From positions 101,526,960 to 101,590,959 of the forward strand of contig JAVGWX010000007.1 of assembly GCA_036924085.1 (NCBI GenBank): a DNA stretch of 64,000 nt. Reading direction: 5' to 3'. This document shows positions 24,901 to 36,900 of the stretch, one piece after another; within the stretch, counting starts at the first letter, position 1, and each line of letters begins with the position of its first letter. This DNA is from Ariolimax columbianus. Its lineage: Eukaryota > Mollusca > Gastropoda > Stylommatophora > Arionidae. The notes beneath the pieces are model-generated. The model was not told where the DNA came from, ran no database searches, and saw only the letters and a program-made list of their open reading frames with translations. Made by a program: the position numbers and the translations under genes.

Positions 24901-27900
24901 GTAAACATCACCAAAGTGATGCCCTTGTTGAAAAGAGAATAGGACCACTGTAACCTTCCAAGCATGTCATGAAAGATTACTATAGAGGGTTATTCATGGG
25001 ACTAGCAACCTCATCATTTAAAACTGTTGGATACAGGTTTATTGTAAGGGGGCAATTGTAGAGCTGGCCCTATGTCTCACTTGGATTATAGTGATGTCAG
25101 TCATCAATCAGCTGTAAACATGAGTACTGTAAGTTGTTGAAGTACTTTGGGCATATTCAATCATTAAGTCATAAATCAGCTGTAAACATGAGTACTGTAA
25201 GTTGTTGAAGTACTTTGGACATATTCAATCATTCATCAATCAACTGTAAACATGAGTACTGTAAGTTGTTGAAGTACTTTGGGCATATTCAATCATTAAG
25301 TCATAAATCAGCTGTAAACATGAGTACTGTAAGTTGCTGAAGTACTTTGGACATATTCAATCATTCATCAATCAACTGTAAACATGAGTACTGTAAGTTA
25401 CTGAAGTACTATAGACACATTACCAACACCATCGTTATGAACATATGACAGCTGTGTATGTATCTCTTCTGACCTTTCATATGGTGGTTATGTATGAATT
25501 GCTATGTTGATGCCATACATGTGTGTTGTCAAACACTAGAATCTTGTTTATGTCTCTTATCTACAGCGACAACCGACTTCTCATTCCCAAAGACCCAAGC
25601 TCCTTATCATCCAGTTTTGCCAAACTGAAGAACGTCACCATGAACCAGATGAACCTCACCTGGAAGGAAGTGCTCACTATCTGTTCCATGTTTCCTATCC
25701 TAGAAGAGCTCCACTGTTCCTTCAATAAGATTGTACACCTAGCAGACGCCTCCAAAGTGCTGAGTGGCTTGAGAATTCTAGATCTGATGACCAACAACAT
25801 CCAGGACTGTAATGAGGTTCTCAAGCTGGGAAACCTGCCCCGGTAATGAACACAACCACACAGAATTTTCTAGTGTTCTTAACTATACCAGAAATAGGAT
25901 CCAACTAACAGATTCTTCACTATTCAATATCAAATCTTTTCCCACATAGAGCTCTGCTTCATCTTAACCTTTACCACACGTACTGCAAAGTTCCACGCCA
26001 CAACAAAATGTCTGCATTACTTCTAAAGACGTGAAAATACGCTGGTCAATAACAAAACTATTCTAGAGCATTGTCATGTATTTACACCAGTTGAACATGT
26101 GGGTATTTGAATAGAAAAAGAGACACTTATGTCATAGTATATGTAAACAAGAAAGATGGCTGGTTTAGTTTGAAAGAGAATTTTGAAACGGTTTATTCTA
26201 TTTTTCTGGAAGATTATCGCATATTGAGGGTGATGAAGTAAAGTTGTTGCAACAGATTTTTCTGAGGTAGATCTGTTTAATTTGTTTATTTAGAAGTATT
26301 AAATACATTTGTAAGGGAAACTAGCAGATATAACGATCTTGTAAGAAACACTATCAGTGTTCTGTAACGATTTTTAAATTCCGAAATTCGAGGCTCCCCC
26401 AAAAATTGGTAAGTCTAAATGTTTGTGCTGTTTGTCATTTTCACCTCCATCTTCTTGTATCTCAGAAACTAACACACACCAAAAACAATAACACCAACAA
26501 GTTCTTTATTCATTTATGTCTCTACTCACAAACAAATCATATCTATAAACAATCAAAGAAAAAAGATACAGGCTCTCAAAATAAACAATCTAGAAAAACA
26601 TGAAGCTGACAAATAATTTAGAAACAGGAAATTGCGTCATTTTGTTAATTGAGTGTGGTAAAGGTTAAACTCATCCCGTCACCGTCCAGTTTATCCCTTA
26701 AATTGATGTAGAACAAGGGACAGCAAATAGATAAGATCATGAATGGCTTAACATAGTATGATAGATAGTCAATGACAGAATTAATAAATAGCACTCCAGA
26801 CCTGAATGGGGCGATCCATGTTGGCGTGACACTTGGTAGTTGTGTCAATCTTATTATTGTTTCTTTATTTTTTTCTTTCCCTTTTTGTTCTGCAGATTAG
26901 AAATCTTTATAATCAGCGAAAACAAGATCAACTCCATTTGCTTCCCGGACAGTTTGCCAACAGAAAAGACTTCCTACTTTTGTAGACTGAAGTCGTTGAT
27001 CATAAAAAGAAATGAAATCTCAGGGGTAGGCAACTTTGTTATTCCGGCTGTGTATATTGTTTTTCTGGGAGTTATCTTCCATAGCTTTCTAAGCATTTGA
27101 TAGACCAGATATCTTCTCGAGGGCAGAAAGGTTTTCCTGGTGGATATCATGACTTCTAGAAGGAAGCACTCACTTCCACTGTCATCGGGGGAGGCCTGTG
27201 GCCTAGGACTTAATGTTTTCCTGGTGGATATCATGACTTCCATGATCAGAGACATCCACTTTTTTAATATGGACTAGAAAGAGGGCAGCTGAAATCAAGG
27301 AAAAGCTTTCTGCAAACTGTACCTCCCTTGCAACAGAACCCTGAGAGAAAACACACCGAAAAGGAGCCTCATGGACATCAAAGGTAGGGTGCAAAATGGA
27401 TGGAAGAGAAGAACTTGCTGCAGGACTCGATATGTCACACACTACGCTGATAGCTATAGACAGTTTAAGAATTGTAGTATCCAAGTGTAGGTCGCATCTG
27501 ATAAATTGAGGATATGTGGACGATGATGTCTACGATTGTGGGGCCACCCATAATCCATCACAAAAGCTTAACTGTCCCAGAATATAGGGCCACACAAGAC
27601 CAGAGCACCTGCTTAACTGTCCCAGAATGTGGGGCCACCAAAGATCCAGCACAACTGCTTAACTGTCCAAGAATATGGGGCCACACAAGATCCAGCACAA
27701 CTGCTTAACTATCCCAGAATATGGGGCCACCCAAGAGCCAGCACACCTGCTTGTGGGGCCACCCAAGACCCAGCACACCTTCTTGTGGGGCCACCCAAGA
27801 CCCAGCACACCCGCTTGTGGGGCCACCCAAGACCCAGCACACCTGCTTGTGGGGCCACCCAAGACCCAGCACATTCGCTTGTGGGGCCACCCAAGACCCA

Positions 27901-30900
27901 GCACACCCGCTTGTGGGGCCACCCAAGACCCAGCACACCCGCTTATGGGGCCACCCAAGATCCAGTACACCTGCTTGTGGGGCCACCCAAGACCCAGCAC
28001 ACCCGCTTGTGGGGCCACCCAAAACCCAGCACACCCGCTTATGGGGCCACCCAAGACCCAGCACACCCGCTTGTGGAGCCACCCAAAACCCAGCACACCC
28101 GCTTATGGGGCCACCCAAGATCCAGTACACCTGCTTATGGGGCCACCCAAGACCCAGCACACCTGCATAACTGTCCCAAGATTCAGGAATTCTCTACAGT
28201 GAAAGATCTGATGGTGGCAAACGAAAGAACATCCTTGGTTGAACAAACTATAAGGTTCCCAGGCATGGACATTAAGTACTGAGAACTTGCATTGAAGGAA
28301 ATGAATGCAAAGAGAACTTTGGGAAAGCTGAGAGCTGTTTATGGGACTTTAATTTCATCAAGTTTCACCGAGGTCTTCAATTGTCATGAAAACTATGCCA
28401 GGTAATGTTAGACCTTGAGAAGATTACTTTTTTAAGTTTCCTTAGAGGAAGAACTAGGCAATAAATGTGACATTCCAAATGACATTCTAGTATTTATTTA
28501 GTTATAATGGAGGGGCAAAGAATAGTAACACTGTAACCTGCCTGGCATATCAGGTGACACAGTTACAGAGGGTTGTACTTAGAACTGGCTACTCTGTCCT
28601 GTAGGAACTAGACCCAAGAAAAATATCCTGTGGTAGAAGTGTAAAACATCGTCATTCAGTTAAAAACTGAATAGGGTTGTAGTCTATATATTTTTGTATG
28701 GTAGGGGCGCTGCAGTAGTTAATTAACAGTAATTAGTCTGAATATCACTGTCAGCTGCTGAATCGGCATGGCTCACTCCAATTTGTTTTCAGTCGTTAGT
28801 GAAGTAATAACTAGTGTGTGACAGCATCCTCTGGGATTGTTCATTTGATTGTGAGGATGATTCTCAATCTCCCCAGTGGTCTTCTGTGAACGAGCTCAAT
28901 AAACTGCAACATCTGGAAGAGCTTCAAGTAGCAGAGAATCCGATTATGCGAACATTCAACATGGAAACTGTCAGGCAGTTGTTTGTAGCTAAGATTGGGA
29001 ACCTCAAGCTGTTCAGCAGAACTCCAGTAAGTCAGTGTTAAACCAGTAAGTCAGTGTTAAACCAGTAAGTCAATGTTAAACCAGTACGTCAGTGTTAAAC
29101 CAGTAAGTCAGTGTTAAATATCTTAGTTTTAGTCAACCTGTACTTCTACAGGGGCTGATACACCTGTGCAGGTCCCAGCTATGGCATGAGCTGGATGTAG
29201 CTGAGAGCAGGATGTCCTGCTTAGTGGGCTAGGCTCGAGTAGCTTATTACTCTGCTGTGTTGGGACAAGTATCGCGGAGGATGGTTAGCCAATGTGCGAG
29301 TCCATCTTAATAGACTGAAACACTAGAGCAAAGCAGACCCGCAACCTGTTAGGCACCATCTATGCTCCTCTTAACAAACCGTCTAACCATTGCCGGTGTT
29401 ATGCCATGTCACACCATACAGTCACCAATTGCAACGCCATGTCACACAGTCACTACTTGCGACATGCTCTGTGTGGGGCAGTGGTGCTATTCTTGTATTT
29501 GTCATACACAAAGACCCCGGCGGACCACTCTGAAAATATTAGGGCTACGATACAGTGATACTGGGCTCCTGTTTGGTGGTCTGTCAGTAAGTGAATGTGA
29601 AACATTAGGGCGATAATACAGTAGGGCTGGAGTACATACAGCTAGAAACTAGACTAGGACATCATGGCACTGAGCTGGCCACTTAGAGTATACATGAACC
29701 ATTGAATGATTTGATAAGAACATCTCATACATTAGACATCTGTGGAAACTGATTTCCAAAAATGGAAGCAGTAAAAGAGAATTGTTCTAATGGAAACAGA
29801 ACATTAATCAGCATTGTTCAAACAGAATAAATAATAGAACATTACACACTTTTGTTTAAACAGAAGTAGTAATAGAACTTTACACATCATTGTTTTGATG
29901 GTAGCACCAGTAGAACATTACTCAGTATTGTTCTAAAGACATCAGCTGGTCAAATAAGATAATGTCTCCAAATGATGGCAAGAACAGATATTATGTTAGC
30001 ACTCCTCTACTTCTGTTACCCCGGTGATTCAAGTATATAGACTGTCTTGTAATAATGTCATCTATCTTCCTTGGCTTGCATCATATATAGTTTTGCCATA
30101 TTTTCTCTAGTTCTGACTGCAGTGGTAATTGTCTGGTGATTACCTACAAACCAGCATTTGGGATTATTATAGCCTGATTCATTCCCACAGTTCAACAGGG
30201 GTCATCTTGCTTGTCTGGTTTCTTCCCACAATTCAACTGGGGTGATCTGACTTGCCTGGTTTCTTCCCACAATTCAATGGGGATGATCTGACTTGCCTGG
30301 TTTCTTCCCGCAATTCAACAGGGGTCATCTTGCTTGCCTGGTTTCTTCCCACAATTCAACAGGGGTGATCTCGCTTGCCTGGTTTTTTCCCACTACTCGA
30401 CAAGCGTGGTATCGCTTGTTTGATTTCTTCTCATAATTCAAAAGGGGTGATCTGACTTGTCCAGTTTCTTTCCACAATTCAACCAAGGTCACCATAATAT
30501 TATCTAGTTTTTAATCCCACAATTCACTAGTGGCGATCTTGTCTGATTTTTTTCCATAATTTAACAGGTGACCATAATTAAAATAACTGTCAACCTTTGG
30601 GTCCTTGTTTATGCTGTTTCCCATGTCTGTCAGTCAGATTTTAATTCCACAGATTTTTTATTTGACTTGCGACCTAAATTTTGTGCCATTATGTAATCAG
30701 ATAACATATGAGGAAAGAAAAGGGGCAGAGATTGATTACCTCAAGCGGTTTGGTATCGAGTGGAAACAAGCAGGAGGAAGTGGTGACACTAGCAAGAACA
30801 AACCAAGTGATACGTTTGTAGCCAATCATCCCAGATATGAAGCCATTACTGAAAGTATGTGAGACTTGTGTCTAAGCTTTTACTTTCTTATCTTCTGTTA

Positions 30901-33900
30901 CTCAATTAGCAGTTGCTGGTTTTGTCTATTATGTCATAGAGATGTAGGACTAGGCTGTTGTCTGATATATAGTAGAAAATAGACTGATGTCTGATATAGG
31001 TTAGAGAATAGACTGTTGTCTGATATAGGTTAGAGAATTGACTGGTGTCTGATATGTGGTAAAGAATAGACCTTCTGATATAGGGTATAGAATAGACTAA
31101 TGCCTGATATAGGGAAGAGAATATAGGCTACTGTCTGATATAGGGTAGAGAATGGTCTTACGGATCGACTTCACTGCACTCTGAGCATACCCATATGTGC
31201 TCAGTGTCTCTCAGCAATTGGTGAAAAGTCTTGATACTTACGCTTCTTGTCGCTCGCTGGTCTTACATACTTCTACTCCTTGTCCTTATTTGTCCAACTC
31301 CACTCAGACCTTGTTTGATTGTAAAGTCCTGCATACTGAATTGCTGGTTCATCTATAACGCTGTCATAATCCAACAGGCAGTCATTGAGAGACTTCAACA
31401 TCTCATTCCTAGCCATGTCTAGTGTGCCCACTGTGGGTGCTTGTGTAGCCTTTATTTGTCCAACTCCACTCAGACCTTGTTTGATTGTAAAGTCCTGCAT
31501 ACTGAATTGCTGGTTCATCTATAACGCTGTCATAATCCAACAGGCAGTCATTGAGAGACTTCAACATCTCATTCCTAGCCATGTCTAGTGTGCCCACTGT
31601 GGGTGCTTGTGTAGCCTGGATATCAGTTCTTCTGTTGCCCTGAAACCTGGCATAACCAGGACAGCAGATCCATACCAGCCCCTGGAGGTTTGAGGCCTCT
31701 ACATCAACCATCCATTCATGCCATAGCCAACTCTTATGCACCTTCTTCTTCTGTATTAGTTCTCAGTCTCCCGCTAGCAAGCCCTGAGCAGGGCTTTGCA
31801 TGTAGCAGGATGTAGCCCGAAGAACGGAATGCGCCATGTCGCAGCTTGACCGCGATATTTGCACCTATCAGTCCAACACATCCGTCTTCAGAAGTCTGCA
31901 CCTTCTACAGTAAGGAGAGTTTGAGACTATGACTGCTCTCGTTAAAGATGTCTCAGATAGCCATCTTGTATCAAGTGCATGAGCTGCAGCGGTCAGCGAG
32001 CGAAAGCTGACTGCTGCGACGGGGCCAGCATCCCAGAGCTGCCAAGACTCTTCTCTACCTCCATGTGATGATCCTGGATAACAGGCTGCAATTGGGCAGA
32101 CTGGCTAAGAAGAAGGGATTGAAGAGGGAAGGCTAACCCGGTACCCAAAAATGCCAAGCTGAAGTCGGATGTGTCCGACCGAAAGTTGCAAATATTGCAG
32201 TCAAGCTGTAAACAATGACAGCACATTACGTTATCCTGCTACATGCAAAGCCCTTTTGTCAGAGCTTTGAAGCAGGAGTTTGAGAACGAACAAAGAAGAA
32301 GAAGATAGCCATCACAAAGCTGAGGTCACACATTTTTATCTTGTATGTTGTTGTCCTGTAGTGATTAGGCTGTTGTCAAATGTAGGGTAGGAACTTGACT
32401 ATTGTATGATGTAAGACAGTTGTCTGGTGTAGGGAAGGAACTTGACCATTATATGATGTAAGACAGTTGTCTAGTGTAGGGTAGAAACTTTACTACTGTA
32501 GGATGTAAGACAGTTGTCTGGTGTAAGACGGAGACGAAATGTATGTCAAAGCTAATGTCAGTTTAGACTAGAATAATGTAGAATAGAGACTTGTCTAATG
32601 TCAGATGTTGGGTTGAAACTAGCAGGTCTTATGTCGGTTTTTAAATTCTACTTTCCTGTACGTTATCTGTTGTAATGTAAAGACTGGATCAGACTAATGT
32701 TTGACGTAAGGAGACTTAAAACTAATGTTCAGTCTAAGCAGACTAGACCAATGGCGGGTATATTAAACTTTTACAGAATGGGGAGCTCCTGAAGATTCTG
32801 AGCTGGGTGAAAAGTCTACAGCTCTCAAGGAGAATTTACTAGGTAAGACACACAAATGTTTTAAGTCTACAGCTCTCAAGGAGACTTTACTAGGTAAGAC
32901 ACACAAATGTAACTAGGCTTCTATTTTCTGTTAGTCCAGCTGCGTGCTTCCATTGTATAAACTTTTATTATCAATCGCTTCAGATCACCATTCTTGGAGA
33001 GTGTCTACCACGCAGACCTTTTCCATTCTCTGGGCCAAATTATGCGGTGTCAGATTTTCTTACATAATGTACGGTAAATGGGGACACAGACTTCTCGGCA
33101 TGTCTGTATAAATTCATTTGGTACATCATTACATCCAGATAAATGCCCTTTTTTTTTTTCAAGCTTTAAATTGCTATTTGAACCTCATCTTTTGCAGGTT
33201 TCGGCTCCTTGTCCTGGTTCTTATCAAATTATATTGGGATTTCTTTGTGTGTTTTTTAACATTTCTCTGCAATATTGCTTCCATCTCTCAAGTATGTACT
33301 TGCTCTATGTCAGTGTATTACCATCTACATTTTTTATTATATTTAATGACGATTTGAACATGCTAGTTAGTGTTCTGATTTCTTTGTGTGTATTTTAACA
33401 TTTCTCTGCAATATTGCTTCCATCTCTCAAGTATGTACTTGCTCTATGTCAGTGTATTACCATCTACATTTTTTATTATATTTAATGACGATTTGAACAT
33501 GCTAGTTAGTGTTCTGATTTCTTTGTGTGTATTTTAACATTTCTCTGCAATATTGCTTCCATCTCTCAAGTATGTACTTGCTCTATGTCAGTGTATTACC
33601 ATCTACATTTTTTATTATATTTAATGACGATTTGAACATGCTAGTTAGTGTTCTGATTTCTTTGTGTGTATTTTAACATTTCTCTGCAATATTGCTTCCA
33701 TCTCTCAAGTATGTACTTGCTCTATGTCAGTGTATTACCATCTACATTTTTTATTATATTTAATGACGATTTGAACATGCTAGTTAGTGTTCTGATTTCT
33801 TTGTGTGTATTTTAACATTTCTCTGCAATATTGCTTCCATCTCTCAAGTATGTACTTGCTCTATGTCAGTGTATTACCATCTACATTTTTTATTATATTT

Positions 33901-36900
33901 AATGACGATTTGAACATGCTAGTTAGTGTTCTGATTTCTTTGTGTGTATTTTAACATTTCTCTGCAATATTGCTTCCATCTCTCAAGTATGTACTTGCTC
34001 TATGTCAGTGTATTACCATCTACATTTTTTATTATATTTAATGACGATTTGAACATGCTAGTTAGTGTTCTGATTTCTTTGTGTGTATTTTAACATTTCT
34101 CTGCAATATTGCTTCCATCTCTCAAGTATGTACTTGCTCTATGTCAGTGTATTACCATCTACATTTTTTATTATATTTAATGACGATTTGAACATGCTAG
34201 TTAGTGTTCTGATTTCTTTGAATGCTTTTCCTTCCTTCCCTTGTGTTTGCAACTCATCCATCCTACTGCATGTGTCATATATGTTGCTTTTTATCCTTCA
34301 GAATCTCTTTTCTCATGTGCTGTTTATGTTTATGGAGGTAATGTGCTCTTTCCCAGATTGTTTTAACTTTTTTCTTTCTTCTTTGAATCTCAAGGTCCTT
34401 TCTGTGATGTAACTGATTTGTATGCCGTTTCCTTGGTATTTTGCTACCTGCCAATGAGATAAGAGTGCCGCTTGCATGTGTAGCAAGTTCATCTGGTGCG
34501 ATATTGTCATGCACTGCCATCAGCACATCAAATTCATTTTATGCCTCTATGGTATAGTCCTGCGGTATAAAGCTGATGTCATAGCATATTGGTCTAATCT
34601 TCTTCTTCTTCTTCCTCGTTCATCTTCAGACCTCAACTTCAATGACTCTAACGAAGGCAGTGGTCGACTCAAGGCTCTGTACGCTTCCGTACAGCTTCTC
34701 GTGGAAGGACACTGGCTGTTGCCAAATGCTACTTCTTTTGTCGGTATACAGTGGACAGGACTGCAAAATATGTTCTGCCTTCATGGGGGCTGTGCCGCAG
34801 GCACGAAGGTCTGTAGTGCCAATCTCGAACTTGTTGTACAGATGACATCTAAGTCTGTTGTGACCTGTGCTTAGCCGGAGAATTATCACCTGGTCTCGCC
34901 TGGAGAGTTGATGGTAGGCATCATTTTCTATGTGGCCAGGGTGGTCTTTTCTCCATTTTGCACTGTACGTTGCCCTGATGAATGCTTTTGTCTCATTGTA
35001 TGTGATTTCTGTATCACTCTGCTGCAGCATTCCTCCCTCTCTGGCGAGTCTGTCTGCCTCCTCGTTGCCTGGAATGTTGCAGTGGGCTGGTATCCACTGG
35101 ACTGTGCTTTTTTTGAAGCACTGGGACAGGCGTTCGAGCGAGTCTGCCAGAGCACAGAGTTAATTTTTGCGCTGGTTCTTGAGCGCCATTAACAGTCTAA
35201 TGACTTTCAGCAGCTTTTTCATGTTTATCTTAATGTCCGCGACCAACAGTTGGTGATCTGAGTCGCAGCCAGCACTAAGCAATGTGTGGTAGAGTCTAGG
35301 TTTAGCTGAGTAGTTAATCTAAAGAGTTACATGTATCTACACCACGGCACGACTTTACGCAGTAAACACTATCCTGGTCATAAAACAAAACAATATTATT
35401 TATTAACATGAATATCAATAAAAAACAAAGTACATCTAAACTATGGTACACAGGATCTTGCCGCTGCATTCCCCTAACTGCACACTCAACACACAATCAC
35501 AAACATGTCCTTTCGATCAGATTACGTACTCAGACTCTTTCTTCTTCCTCTGCTTTTTCCCATCCTATTTTGCCCCCTTGATTATCATGTCTCTTTTCAT
35601 TATTATCTATTGTGATAAAGTGCAGAGAGTAGTATGTTGACTTACACCTTTGATTCGTAGATTGCACCAAAGCTTTTGTGTGTATCATATCATGAAATGC
35701 TGTGTAGGATCATGCAAGATATTCCCAGGGCACCTCATTCAACTGATTGAAACACTGTATCAAGATCAACAAGTAACAGTCAGAATAGCTGGAGAGACAT
35801 CGGCCTGGGGTGCACAAGGGAGTAAGACAGGGAACCACACTCCCTCCTTATCTTGTCAGCATTTATGCAAAAAACATAATGAGGCATGTCAAAAATCACA
35901 GAGTATGACAAGTTTGATCCGTTCTCAATTGGTGGGAATGAAATACTAGAAGTAAGATATGCAGATGATGATAGTTGTTCTGTCAAAGAGTGCTGCACGG
36001 CTGGAACAGATGATGATAGTTGTTCTGTCAAAGAGTGCTGCACGGCTGGAACAGATGATGATAGTTGTTCTGTCAAAGAGTGCTGCACGGCTGGAACAGA
36101 TGATATAGTTGTTCTGTCAAAGAGTGCTGCACGGCTGGAACAGTTGATGATAGTTGTTCTGTCAAAGAGTGCTGCACGGCTGGAACAGATGATATAGTTG
36201 TTCTGTCAAAGAGTGCTGCACGGCTGGAACAGATGATATAGTTGTTCTGTCAAAGAGTGCTGCACGGCTGGAACAGATGATATAGTTGTTCTGTCAAAGA
36301 GTGCTGCACGGCTGGAACAGATGATATAGTTGTTCTGTCAAAGAGTGCTGCACGGCTGGAACAGATGATATAGTTGTTCTGTCAAAGAGTGCTGCACGGC
36401 TGGAACAGATGATATAGTTGTTCTGTCAAAGAGTGCTGCACGGCTGGAACAGTTGATCCTGTGGGTTAAACAACACAACAAGGGACACAATCTATACCTA
36501 AACACCAGCAGGACTAGGACAATGAGCACTGATAAGACAAAAACCAGACTTTAGTTATCGCTAGAGAAGGAAGACGCTACGAGTGTCACAAGTTTTCAGT
36601 ATCTCGGCCCAACTATAGACAACAATGGAGATTGTCAAATAGAACGAGAAGAAGAATTTCCATGACATTGCAGAGGTTAACTTAAATTTTAAAACTTAAA
36701 GTACAACACAAAACAAAAGATCCTGAGTACTTGCATCTTCCCAGTGACAATGTAAGGATGCGAGACATGGACAACCACACAAACACTAGGGGATGAAGAC
36801 TAATGTCTGGTCAGGCACAGCATACTGATCAGACATGTTAGTCAGGGTCAGGCAAAACATACTGGCCAAGACCCTCACCTTGGCCTCCTAGTAGCCCTCC

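Noticed and set aside
25111..25400. Donor-like CTGTAAGTT in each unit of the intron 5 array
   Set aside because: The array is not joined to any exon edge and lies between exons 5 and 6, about 140 bp from the acceptor, so it does not belong with the four splice-site arrays.
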